Shown here: piece after piece, positions 44,363 through 54,929 of the stretch
Layout of the letters: each line of letters opens with the position of its first letter
How positions within the stretch are numbered: the first letter of the stretch is position 1
Assembly: GCF_033115175.1 (NCBI RefSeq)
Contig: NC_084836.1
Location: forward strand, 69,053,297 to 69,117,296
Length of the DNA: 64,000 bases
Origin: Lepus europaeus
Taxonomy: Eukaryota > Chordata > Mammalia > Lagomorpha > Leporidae
Reading direction: 5' to 3'
The notes under the pieces: generated by a model
Database searches by the model: none
What the model was told of the DNA's origin: nothing
The model's input: the letters and a program-made list of their open reading frames with translations, nothing else
Program-made: the position numbers and the translations under genes

Positions 44363-44445
44363 ACACACACCTACACACATGCACACACACATACACCACA
44401 CACATGCACATACACACACATACACACCCATAACCACACACAAAA
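44363..44445. repeat. CA-rich microsatellite
   Basis: ACACAC interleaved with CATGCACA and CATACA units, lying just beyond the A-rich tail of a C-SINE. Confidence 0.85.
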
Positions 44446-47224
44446 AATAAAAAAAAAAATAATATATACCTATCTTCATGACGCTCACAATCTAGTGGCA
44501 GAAGTTAGAACATAAACACAAATAATGAATCACAGGAAAAATATGAGACAAAACAAGCACAAAGATATAAAAGTGGGAATTAGGAAAGACTTTAAAGAGT
44601 AGATGGCATTTGAGTTGGGTCTTGAAAAATTGGATAGAATTTCACAGCTAGAAGTGTGTGTAGAGGTAGTAACAGGAGCACAGGGAGGAGAAAGCCCCAG
44701 GTGTGTTCATGGGCAGCAAATATAGAATTCAAACACCATGAAGAATTTACGTGGTGGAGAGGTGGGGGATGAGGTAGGAAGAAGGCTGGAACCATGGTGC
44801 GGGGAACCTCGGATGTCAGATGAAAAGCATGTTCTACATTGCAACGTGATAATATGTAGAAAATATCACACATATTGGCCCCAAGTAGGCACTTAACATG
44901 AGCTCACTCCTCCTCCTCTATTCTGTGGGCAATAGGAAGCCCCCGAAAGTTTCCAAGTGGGTAAGAGGAATGATTGAGTTATCAGAGGTTGGCTGCAGTT
45001 AGAGTGGTGCAGGCGTAAGCAGGAAAGTGACAGCAGGAGTAGAAAGAAGGGGACAGCTGCCGTTGCGTAGGTAGACTATAGCAGTTGGAAGTATTTGGGA
45101 GGTTGAGAGGTCCATGGGACTTAGAGGTGGGGAGCGTGGGGGAAATTAGAGGAACCTGCTGGTTTGGGTAGAGAGGAGGACAGTGAGGTATGTTGATGTT
45201 GACTTTCCAGGTGGACATTCAGGGAGGACATAGCTCATGGAGTAATGACATTCAAGAGTCATCATGGAGCAGGTGGGATGGGGCTGTGGCTGTGATGGGA
45301 GGCTGCCAGCCTCAGCATCCTCCCTGAGGGTGCAACAGCAAATAAAACAAAGTCCCGGCCCTCCAGAAGGGCTACAGAGAGATGTCCAGTGATGCAGTTC
45401 AGGGGGACAATGCTATGGGAACAGCATAGCATGTTCTCAGACTGCAAGAAGACCATGTCACCCAGACATGAGAATCACAGAATGCATTTCGGAAGGGGGA
45501 CCATCTAAAGCGAGATCACAGTGGTAGGTGGGAGTGAGCCAGATGGGCAAAACAAGAATGTTCTAGCACAGGTACAACAACAGAAAGGGAGGCAGAGAGA
45601 AGTTTGCATTTGGAGAACTAAAAACAGAGCTGTAAGAGGTGGATTTCATATCCATTTCAGATGAGGAAATGAAACACACAGATTTAATAACTTGTTCCTG
45701 GCTTCCCAGCTGGCTGGACCTGGAGTTCAGACCCATTTGATGCTTAAGAGGTTGTTTTTTTCCCCTTCCTACATCCTGTCCCATGAATGTATACAGTGCT
45801 GGGCTGGTCCGCAGTATTATTACATTGAGATTGCAGAGGTATCGTAAAAGAAAAAAATGGGATGAGGACTAAACACTGACATTTAATGAGCAGGAGGAAG
45901 AGTAGCAGATGGAGGGAGCAGGGAAAGAGCTCTTCGAAGAGGAGCTACCCAGATAGCACAGTATAATGGAAGTCAGAGACAGACTGCTAAGAGCAGTGTA
46001 ACGGAAGAGTTGGCTTGTCAGCAGCCAACAATGATCTCATTTAGCCAATGAGAGAGCCACTTCCAGAATGGACCACAAACGGCAGAGTGAGCGCAGGTCA
46101 CTTTTTCAGAAGCTTGGCTTTTGAGCTGCTGGAAGTAGGAAGAAAGGAAGGTCAAGTGGAGAGGAGGGCAGAACGTCTCTTATGATGGGATGTTGGGATG
46201 CACCTGAAGGGAGAGTTGGCGGCAAGGCTGGGCAGGAGGAGGAGGGGAGCTGTGATGCAAAGGAAGGCCTAGCCAGCCTAAGAGATGTCCCTGGTTGGGG
46301 TGAGAGGCACGAGGTCTTTCTAACCTCACCAGATGTGGGCTGCCAGGGAGGAGGCCTGAGAGGAGAGCTCAGGGCCTCCTGCCAGCAGCGCTCCTACTCC
46401 ACACAGCAGGGCTGATGAATTCTCCGTCCTCAGAGGGGTTCCCGTGTGTGCATTCCAGTGTTTATCACAGGAATAGCTCACTGGGCTGGCAGAATCAAGG
46501 GAGGAATATTTTTAGGTCAGATAAGACTCACCTTTGGATAGAGATACATGGATATAAATGCCTTAATTAGCATTCCTTATTGCCTGATAGCCATAAGATG
46601 TCAAAAAATGGGATAACAGCTTTATGGGACACCCCCTTTACACCTGGCCTTTGCTAGCAGCAGGCGTACAAAGCAGGTATACAAAGCTGAGATAATGTCC
46701 CTCTTTGAGAAGCTCAAAATTGAGTGGGAGAAGAAGGCTCAAAAGCAAGAATCACAGATGGGGCCTTGCACTTAGCTCCTTAGTGTTTGTCTCTGTAGCG
46801 CCCATGCCACGGTTGGCCTGTAGTAGTTTCTCAATAAATCCTCTTATTTACAGAATGGGTTAAAAGTCTCGGAGTAGAGTGAGAAGTGCTGGGTGGCAGA
46901 CAGGACACAGGACAGGAAGAATGCGGCCAGGGGGCGTTGGGAAGGCAACACAGAGACAGGCGTTTTTAAGGGAACTTAAGGGTACAGTGGGAGGAGTTGA
47001 CTCCAGGCAGTTTTAGAGAAATGAAAAAGCATGGCCCTGGGTGGAAGGTAGCACGGAGGACGACTTCGCCTTTTCTTTCGATGACAGGCACAGATGACGC
47101 GATCTGTATTCACCTCTACACAGTGAGCTGGCTATCGCAGTCGGGTGTACCGCGTAGGGAACGCGCATTCCTAGGATTTTACGAAAGAGATGGTCTTTGA
47201 GCTGGGTTTGAATGGTAGTGTACA
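44446..47224. other. SINE-free intergenic block
   Basis: About 2.8 kb without any C-SINE. Weak L2-like sequence appears at about 44580-44720 ('gatggcatttgagttgggtc') and 45320-45600. No exon with supported splice sites and no recognisable protein was found. Confidence 0.45.
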
Positions 47225-47480
47225 GAATGTGTGTGGTGTGGTGCTTGAGTGCTGGCTGCTGGGTCTAACAGGTTTCTGTGCAAAGCCCGACTGCCATTAA
47301 CCAGCCATGTGTCCTTAGGCAAAACACTTCAACCTCCTAAGCCTCAGGTGCCTAATTTGTAGATAATAATGGTCCCTGCCTCATGAGTGTACTGTGAGGA
47401 TTAATTCATGTTTGTGAAGTGTTAAATACACTGTTTGTTCTTAAGGAGAATTCAGTTAATGTTGACAGTTACTCTAAGTG
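47225..47480 (+). mobile_element. MIR element
   Basis: The order 'gtggtgtggtgcttgagtgc', 'accagccatgtgtccttagg', 'cctgcctcatgagtgtactg' then 'tgaggattaattcatg' is that of MIR from near its head to its LINE-like tail. Confidence 0.75.
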
Positions 47481-47589
47481 AGAAATGTGGACACAGATGG
47501 CAAGAGAGGAGTGTGTATGCTGGGAGAAACTAAAGGAAATATCGGGGTTATTGGTAGAAGAGTGTCATTGTCACATTGCATTCCTGTTT

Positions 47590-47932
47590 TTTTTTTTCTT
47601 AAGATTTTTTATTTATTTATTTGAGACACAGAGTTTCAGATAGTGAGAGGGAGAGTCAGAGAGAAAGGTCTTCCATTCGCTGGTTCACTCCCCAAATGGA
47701 CGCAATGGCCGGAGCTGGGCTGAACTGAAGCCAGGAGCCAGGAGCCAGGAGCTTCTTCTGGTCTTTCATGCAGGCGCAAGGGCCCAAGGACTTGAACCAT
47801 CTTCCACTGCTTTCCCAGGCCATAGCAGAAAGCTGGACTGGAGGAGCAGACTGGACTAGAATTGGTGCCCATATAGGATGCTAACGCCGCAGGCAGAGGA
47901 TCAACCTACTGTGTGCCACAGTGCCGGCCCCC
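47590..47932 (-). mobile_element. C-SINE, full length
   Basis: Reverse copy from poly-T and 'cttaagattttttatttatt' to 'gccacagtgccggcccc'. Confidence 0.92.
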
Positions 47933-48269
47933 TACATTCCCGTTTGTAGAATTGCTAAACTCAAGTGGGCCTTTTCTCTCCAAGGTGGTTTTACAGGTCC
48001 TTTTGTTTTCTCTTAGAGGACAAAGTGGCCTCAGCCCAGTCTGCAGAGGCCACTCTGCCGTAGGGGATTTGCCTGATGGAGAACAAGGTCAGGAACAGAT
48101 CAAGCTGTAATATTGTGACTTTTAGTGCTTGGGAGAGCCATAAAGCAAAAATATCTGCATCTGAGGTCCTGGCAGGAGATCCGCATTTCCTTCTACTGAG
48201 TCAGTGGTTCATCTGGGGAGGAATTGGAGCCACTTGCTGGAATTCTGTCTGTCTGCCTTCCTTTCTTCC
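47933..48269. other. Unique stretch
   Basis: No repeat or gene was recognised. Confidence 0.4.
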
Positions 48270-48411
48270 TTCCTTTATTTTATTTATTTGAAAAGCAGAG
48301 CTACAGAGAGGGAGCAGAAGATAAAGAGGTCTTCCATCCACTGGTTCACTCCCCAAATGGCCACAATGACCAGGGTTGGGCCAGGCCAAAGCCAGGCCAC
48401 AATGCCGGCCC
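48270..48411 (-). mobile_element. C-SINE, internally deleted
   Basis: A short reverse copy. The tail and first body part run to 'ggccaggccaaagccag' and then jump to the head end 'gccacaatgccggcccc'. Confidence 0.85.
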
Positions 48412-48425
48412 CAATCTTTCTTTCT

Positions 48426-48778
48426 TTTCTTTTTTTTTTTTTTAAGATTTATTTTATTTATTTGACAGGCAGAGTTAGAGAGGTAGAGGGAGAGATAGAG
48501 AAAGAGAGAAAGAGAGAGGTCTTACATCTGCTGGTTCACTCCCCAAATGGCTGCAATGGCTGAAGTTGAGCCGATCTGAAGCCAGGAGCCAGGAGCTTCT
48601 TCCGGGTCTCCCACACGGGCACAGGGGCCCAGGAATTTGGGCCATTCTCCATTGCTTTCCCAGTCCACAGCAGAGAGCTTGATTGGAAGTGGAGCATCCG
48701 GGACTCAAACCAGCACTCATATGGGATGCTGGTGCTGTGGACTGGGGCTTTAATCTGCTGTGCCACAGCGCCAGCCCC
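48426..48778 (-). mobile_element. C-SINE, full length
   Basis: Reverse copy from poly-T and 'aagattta' to 'gccacagcgccagcccct'. Second in a stack of four same-strand copies. Confidence 0.92.
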
Positions 48779-48779
48779 T

Positions 48780-48795
48780 AATCTATCTATCTATC

Positions 48796-48802
<7 letters not shown>
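48780..48802. repeat. (ATCT)n microsatellite
   Basis: Five to six ATCT units followed by a CT run that merges into the next SINE. Confidence 0.85.
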
Positions 48803-48824
<22 letters not shown>

Positions 48825-48826
<2 letters not shown>

Positions 48827-49169
48827 TTTTTTATAGGCAGAGTGGACAGTGAGAGAGAGAGAGAGACAGAGAAAGAGAGAAAGGTCTTCCTTTTCCGTTG
48901 GTTCACCCTCCAATGGCCGCTATGGCTGGTGTGCAGCGGCCGGCGCACTGCGCTGATCCGATAGCAGGAGCCAGGTGCTTCTTCTGGTCTCCCATGCGGG
49001 TGCAGGGTCCAAGCACTTGGGCCATCCTCCACTGCACTCCTGGGCCACAGCAGAGAGCTGAACTGGAAGAGGAGCAACTGGTACAGAATCCGGCGCCCCG
49101 ATTGGGACTAGAACCTGGGGTGCCGGTGCCACAGATGGAGGATTAGCCTATTGAGCCACGGCACCAGCC
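48825..49169 (-). mobile_element. C-SINE, CpG-rich subfamily
   Basis: Reverse copy beginning 'ataggcagagtggacagtga' and ending 'gagccacggcaccagccc'. The sequence AATCTTTCTTTCTT occurs before the stack (48412-48425) and after this copy (49170-49183). Confidence 0.9.
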
Positions 49170-49183
49170 CAATCTTTCTTTCT

Positions 49184-49434
49184 TAAGATTTATTTATTTA
49201 TTTGAAAGGCAGAGATACAGAGAAAAGAGAGAGATCTTCTATACTGACTCACTGCCCAAATGGCCACAATGGCCAGGGCAGATCCAGGCCAGAGCCAGGA
49301 GCCAGGAGCTTTTTCCTGGGGCCAACTTTCCGCTGCTTTCCCAGGCGCATAAGCAGGGACATGGATTGGCGCCTTTATGGGATGGCGGCACTGTAGGCAG
49401 AGGCTCAACCTTCTACGCCATAGCACCAGCCCCT
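49184..49434 (-). mobile_element. C-SINE, shortened
   Basis: Reverse copy from 'aagatttatttatttatttg' to 'cgccatagcaccagcccc', with loss of some central body sequence. Confidence 0.88.
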
Positions 49435-50371
49435 GGAAGCCTTTCTTGACTACTTTGAGTTGATGACTGCTTTTCTTTTTCTTTCTAAGGTATTATGTTC
49501 TTATGGTATTAAGCAGATTTTCTTTAAAACTGTGCAACCAGAGAAGTGCTTGCTACCTGAGAGCAGCCAATCTTCCTCCTTTCTGTATCCTACCCATTCA
49601 AATGCCTTTCCAGCCCAGTGTTTCCTAAATTATTTTCCTGAGGCAAATTTTCCTCATTTTTTCAGGTCCCTTCCTCCCACATTAGGAAATCCTGGACTCA
49701 CCCAGGATTCCTTTTTGCTGACTCAGGGTTTTTGTTTTTTTGTTTTTTCGCTTTCCCATTAAGCTCTGTGTCTGTGATTTCTGTGGCTTTGTTGTCCACC
49801 CATGGGTCACTGATTGACCGGGCTGATGTCAGCGGCTCATTCAGTTCCTGAGGAGAGACCAGTGGCGTTTTCACCTCGTTATGGCCCCGGTACTGCACGT
49901 ACCCAGGTGGAAAATACCTGTGGACCCTGGGGCCTGGGTTAATTGGTTTCACCTCAGTCTCAGAGGGGCAGAGTCCTCGCACACATGGACCCTGCTACAA
50001 GCGCCTGAACCGGCTTGGCACCAAGGGCAGCGGCAGGCTGAAGAAAATACTCCCCAAACTCTGCCCCTTTCGCCCACCCGCACTTCCTGGTCGGCCTCCT
50101 GCACCTGCTCCCGCCTAGTGGGATGGAAATGAAATCTTAGTCTACTTGTCTGACCTCAATTAATTGTCAATTAATATCAAGGCGTGGCAGATAGATAATG
50201 CTTCCCCTTTCATGACAGGTCAAAGATGAAATTTGATTACGCTTTGGAGGGCGCGGTTCGCCTCTTGAAATTCTTTACACACGCCGCGTTGCCCCAGGCA
50301 GCCTGAAGGGTCCTTACTTAACCAGGGGAGGGACACCCTGTCTGCATATATGGAGCAGGAGCCGGCACTGG
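49435..50371 (+). promoter_or_regulatory. SLC11A2: SLC11A2 exon 1A promoter region
   Basis: SINE-free sequence immediately upstream of exon 1A. Visible elements are an HRE core, as CACGT on the plus strand at 49896-49900; AT-rich 'ttaattgtcaattaa' at about 50159-50173, like HNF1/homeodomain sites; a GATA at 50194-50197; AGGTCAAAGATGA at 50217-50229, a DR1/HNF4-like site; and TATA-like CATATATGG near 50345-50353. In mammals the 1A promoter is active in duodenum and induced by HIF-2alpha under iron deficiency. Use of these particular sites is inferred. Confidence 0.55.
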
Positions 50372-50393
50372 GCAGTTCAGCCAGTTCTGCACC

Positions 50394-50442
50394 ATGAGGA
50401 AGAAGCAGAGTAAGGCAGAGGCAGCTCCTGTCTGCGAGCTGA
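50394..50442 (+). CDS. SLC11A2: SLC11A2 (DMT1) exon 1A, first 16 codons (partial gene)
   Basis: The ATG at 50394 opens MRKKQSKAEAAPVCEL plus one base, then the donor CTGA|GTAAGT (GT 50443-50444). Human DMT1 isoform 1A begins MRKKQLKTEAAPHCEL-K, and the phase-1 end fits the next codon (A|AG, Lys). DMT1 is a proton-coupled Fe2+/divalent-metal transporter with 12 membrane spans, in the enterocyte apical membrane and in endosomes. The membrane segments and the 3' iron-responsive element lie beyond this window. The 1A peptide is used by duodenum/kidney-type transcripts. The sequence CAGA|GTAAGG inside this exon (GT 50410-50411) resembles a second donor in the same phase. The 5' UTR is short, starting probably about 50372. 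Confidence 0.88.
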
Positions 50443-51474
50443 GTAAGTAGCTAGCAAGTAGGCGACAGCCCGGGGAAGCTGCCCGGCGACAGGGACAGCT
50501 CCAGCCTGTGCCATTTTGTATTTTGCAGCAGAGATTGCCCTGAGAAAGGTTCTGGTCTAGGGGTCAGCCTTTCTGAAACCCCGCAGCGGCGGTGGAGAGA
50601 CTCAGAACTAACGCGTGCCTTTTCTTTTCTTCCCAGGAGAAGTTCCGTACGGAAACCATCCTGAGCCAGGAAGCTGATGGTGTGTGTGTGTGTGTGTGTG
50701 CGCGCGCTGAGGTTTTTTTTTTTTTTTTTTTTTAACTTTGCACTTTACTGGCGTTTTTCTGGACTCTGGTAACTAGTCAAGGTTCTCCCAGCCGTCTTCG
50801 CCCGAACAGCGAAGCCGGGGGCGCTCGTTAATGTTGCGGGCGGTGGCGGCGAGGACGTTTTCGGGAGCCCCGAACGTCGTTTGCAGGACAGGAGGGGGGT
50901 TTGTCCGATCGCTCACGGTCTGGCAGCGCCTCCGAAGCGAACGAAAGCCACCGCGGGAGAGGTGGAGCGGGGCCGCCGGCCCGGACCAGGGGAAACCAGT
51001 CCCTGCGGAAGCCTGGGAGAGGACACCGGATGGGGCCGAGCCCGCGGCCCTGGCTCGGTATCTGGCAGACACGGCCACGCCGCTCTGGGGACCGTGGACG
51101 CGGTCCTGTAGTGGCCGTACTCCGGTCTGGAGCTGCCCCTCACAGACCTCAGGTCCCGACATGAAAGGGGTTTGCTTATTTAGAGAACTGTGGCTGGAAG
51201 TTTTGTCTGCTCCCAGGCTGCCTGCAGGGTTGGGGACACCGGAATCCAGGGCTGGGGGGTGCTGAGTGGATCTCTCCGCGCGACAGACCGCGCCGAGCCG
51301 GACTCCACTCCCGCCCGCACCGCGCGGGCCCGGCTCCCGGGCTGACCTCCGGGTGGGCGGGGCCTCGGGACCCCAGCGGCTGCCACGCGCCCCGGCCGGG
51401 CGGGAATCCAGCCAATAGGAATGGGCAGCTGGCATCCGTCGGCCAATCGCGGGGAGGCCCGGGGGTTGGCCGGC
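50443..51474 (+). other. SLC11A2: Interval between SLC11A2 exons 1A and 1B
   Basis: Contains a (GT)n(GC)n run at about 50681-50706, a T21 run at 50713-50733, then a CpG-rich block. Long open frames on both strands (for example minus 51633-50773) are discussed as a finding and are not called as genes. Confidence 0.55.
51290..51474 (+). promoter_or_regulatory. SLC11A2: SLC11A2 CpG-island promoter (1B)
   Basis: TATA-less, very GC-rich sequence with two CCAAT boxes (51412-51416 and 51443-51447) upstream of a donor-terminated exon. Mammalian SLC11A2 has a ubiquitous 1B promoter downstream of 1A, which this fits. The CpG island extends to about 52070. Confidence 0.6.
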
Positions 51475-51549
51475 CGGCAATGGCCCTCGGGTCGTGGAGC
51501 CGGCGGCGGCGGCGGCGGCCGGGCAGCCCGTGAGGTGATTGCGGAGCTG
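51475..51549 (+). other. SLC11A2: Probable SLC11A2 exon 1B (5' UTR)
   Basis: Ends with the donor GAGCTG|GTAAGG (GT 51550-51551) after a (GGC)n stretch. There is no ATG, so translation would begin in exon 2, as in the human 1B isoform (MVLGPEQKM). The 5' limit is a guess from the CCAAT spacing. Confidence 0.5.
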
Positions 51550-53943
51550 GTAAGGCGAGAGGCCGGCGGGGTGGGCGTCGGGGCGCCCGGCTTTCTGTAG
51601 GCGGGCGAGGGCGGAGCGGGAGGGCTGGAGCACCGGCTAGGAGCGGACCCCGGGGCGCCGCGCGGGGCAGCGAGGGGCGGTGCGGGAGCGGAGGGCCGCT
51701 TCCCGGGGGCTGCGGGGTCGCGGTATTGAAAGGTAGGCTGGGGAAGGCGCCGTTTGCCGGGTACGGAGGCCGTGTGGCCCAGGTCGCTCGCCGCGGCCCC
51801 GGGGCCTGGGACAGCTGGTCCACCCCACGCTGGCCCTGGCGGCACGCGGGCCTCACGAGGCTGCGCCGAGTGCGTGGACGCCGCGGAGGCGGCGGACGGG
51901 CAAGGCCGAGGATTCCAAAAGGCGGCGGAGCCTTGGGCCTCCCCGCGCCCCTCGTCAAGTGCTGGCGTCAGAGCCCCCGACGTCACGCGTGGAGCGCTCC
52001 CGTGGGAGGGCTGGGCGCCCTGCGTCCTCTGTGGACCTGGCCTGGGGGCCGCTCTCGCTCTGTGATAGCTTTCATTTCCCCCGAATGCCCTACCTCGTCC
52101 GTCTGACTGCGTCGAAGAGCATCACTGGGCTTGAGTTTTCTCCGTGGAAAATGAGTGTTTTCCTCCTGTTCTTGGCTCTCAGTACCGTTTGACAAAGTTA
52201 AAGAAATGTGACATCTTTTGAAGTGGAAAGCAAAAGCCGTCATCATAAAAAGAGACTAGGCTCCTAGGTGCTTTGACTGATTGTAATTTTAGTGCATGTT
52301 GGTGAGCATACGGGCAGCTGTGTTTTATGTCAGCTTCCATAGCATCGGAGCCCTGACCAATCTGCAGCACTTCTTGGCTGCATAAACCTTTGAGTATTTT
52401 GAATTTTCTTCTTTTGTTCCACATACTGAAAATGGGGATTGATACTATCAATTTTATGGGGTTATTGGTGAGTACTAAGTTATTGATTAAATGCGTAGGA
52501 CCGTGCCAGTGTGTGTGGGGGGGTTTCTTTAACATTACCTCTATATGTCCCACCCACCCCCCCAACCCCCCAGCTTCTAAAGAATTCTACACGCTTTGCT
52601 CAGAATCCCTTGCCTTCTATTACCAGTGTACCCTTAGGCCTTTTAATTCATCCACATCATTAACTTTGATCTGAGGGTATGGGGTAATTACATGTGACCA
52701 GAGGCTTTCTGCCCCCCCCCCCCCATATAAGATTGGAAACTATCATTATACCGTGTCATTTTCTGTGTTAGCTCTGTTTGATAAATGAAACCTGAGAACT
52801 TCCTTGGCTGTTTCATTGGATCATATTTCATTGACGGTGTAGTTGGTGTGGACCATTTATTTTGGATCCAGTACCAAAAAGGCCTTGGTTGCAGCACACA
52901 TTCTCAGGTTCCGGAATGGCTGTGGGACTCAAGAGGGGAATTTCCGAGCAGCCTGGCAGCACTTCTTGTTGAGAAATAGGGAAGCTTGATAGGAATCTTA
53001 ATTTACTTCTTCTGGCTGGGAATCAGTGGTGGTCCCTGCTAGTACTCCACTGAACTACGGGGCAGCTGTGGTTCAGTTTTGACTCAGTGAAGGTGAGGTG
53101 AGAGAATGTTCTCCTCCAATTTGACTTCAGCCCCAAGAGCCGGGTGGGTGCTGTTGAATGAGACATCTGTATTCCTTGCCTCCTCACCGTGTATATACAA
53201 GGTTTGCTGACAGATTTATGCCACTTGTGTGGGTTTAACAATCCCTCTCAAATTCTTAGTGCTAGCTGGGAGATTCAGTGGAAGACCATTTTGTCTTTTA
53301 ATTCTCCTGTTTCTTGCCGTTTTCATGGGAAGCATGATTAGGAATTAATCATAAAGTCATTTACTGAACTTATGACAGAGAACATGGCTTGCAGCAGCAG
53401 CATTCTGACCAGATTTGGCTGTAGTGCGGGTGGTATGAGTTAATTATTTAGCTCTGGAATAAGACGGCTTAGTACTTCTTTCTCGTGGAAAGTTGAGTGT
53501 TGACTTGCTGAGGGCAGAGGACAGTGTCTTGGAAACCTCTCGGTTTGTTCTTGAATAAGGAAGCAAGGGAGTAGCTCCTTTAGAGAGAGTGTTTGAGGCA
53601 GTATTGAGCCTCCCCAATATGGTTCTCATTATGATCTCTCTGGTTTTAATAAAATATTTTGGAAAAGAAGTCAGAGGCATTTGAATAGGCAGAATTTGGG
53701 GAATTAGAAGACCTATATCCTGTTTGTCTCACTAGAAACCATTTATCCTTTTTATAATTAACATTTATTGAACAAGTAACATTAATTGGCTCCTGGAGAC
53801 ACAAAGAAGCTGCATCCAATCATCAGGAATATCCTAGCTAAACAACATATCTATTGTAAAATATATTTTAATGCATTGAGAGTGGAATATAAAACAGTTG
53901 TCCAGGAATGACAAAAGCATATTTATTGTTTACTCTTCTGTTG
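51550..53943 (+). other. SLC11A2: SLC11A2 intron 1, SINE-free start
   Basis: About 2.4 kb without a C-SINE. It is CpG-rich to about 52070 and unique after that. A C-run at about 52713-52724 and an L2-like piece at 53740-53830 are the only repeats noticed. Confidence 0.5.
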
Positions 53944-54233
53944 TTTTTTTTTTTTAAGATTTATTTATTTATTTATTTGAAAGAGTTACACAAAGAGAGA
54001 AGGAAAAGCAGAGAGTGAGCGAGGTCTTCCATCCTCTGGTTCACTACTCAGTTGGCCGCCATGGCTGGAGCTGAGCCAATCCGAAGCCAGGAGCCAGGAG
54101 CTTCTTCTGGGTCTCCCACGTGCAGGAGCCCAAGGACTTGGGCCATCTTCTACTGCTTTTCCAGGCCATGGCAGAGAGCGGGATCAGAAGTGGAGCAGCT
54201 GGGACTCGAACTGGTGCCCACATGGGATGCCAG
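53944..54233 (-). mobile_element. C-SINE lacking the head
   Basis: Reverse copy from poly-T and 'aagatttatttatttattta' to 'gcccacatgggatgccag', where it stops before the tRNA-like head. Confidence 0.88.
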
Positions 54234-54643
54234 ATTAATTTACTTTTTGCAGCATAAAGTTCAAAGATTCTAGTAAAGACAGATTGGGGAGTTGGGGTTC
54301 TCAGCCTTGTCCTTGTGCTTCTTGCTGGTGGGTCATGTTGTATGCGGCTTTCCTTTGTTTTGGTTTCATCTCTTAGAATCTAGTGTTTGTTAAAACTCTT
54401 GGGTAATGAAAAAAGAGGGTTATAAGTTAATTATTGCAATTTTGTTAGGTTCCAAGGAGCAGAATGAAGTGTGTATGACGCTGGAGAATCTTGTAGTATG
54501 TGTGAGCTGCCTTTACATGTGTTTTCTTTGCTTTCAGAAGAGAAGAAAAATTGTACTTAAAATTTTTAATGTCAAACTGCATTTAGAAGCTGATATTTAT
54601 CATTAGAATAAAAGAATTGGATATAATCTAATGATAAACATTC

Positions 54644-54929
54644 TTTTTAAAAAAGATTATTTATTTGAGAGAAGAGTTACAGAGGGAAGAAGGAGTCTTC
54701 CATCTGCTGGTTCACTCCCCAAATGGCTGCAATGGCTGGAGCTGGGCCAGTCCGAAGCCAGGAGCCAGGAGCTTCTTCTGGGTCTCCCGAGTGGGTACAG
54801 GGGCCCAAGCACTTGGTCCATTCTCCACTGCTTTCTCAGACCATTAGCAGGGACTCAAACCAGCATCCATATGGGATGGTGGCACCACAAGCTGAGGCTT
54901 AACCTACTATGCCACAGCGTGGGCCCCTA
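54644..54929 (-). mobile_element. C-SINE, shortened
   Basis: Reverse copy from 'aaaaaagattatttatttga' to 'gccacagcgtgggccccta', missing part of the body after 'ccattagcaggg'. Confidence 0.88.

Noticed and set aside
48780-48802. Regular short repeats that could be taken for an array
   Set aside because: They are ATCT and CT microsatellites without spacers; CRISPR arrays are not expected in a mammalian nuclear genome.
51176-51986. Minus-strand Pro/Ala/Arg-rich open frames at the SLC11A2 CpG island
   Set aside because: Same cause as above: high GC keeps several overlapping frames open at once, and no protein family is recognisable.
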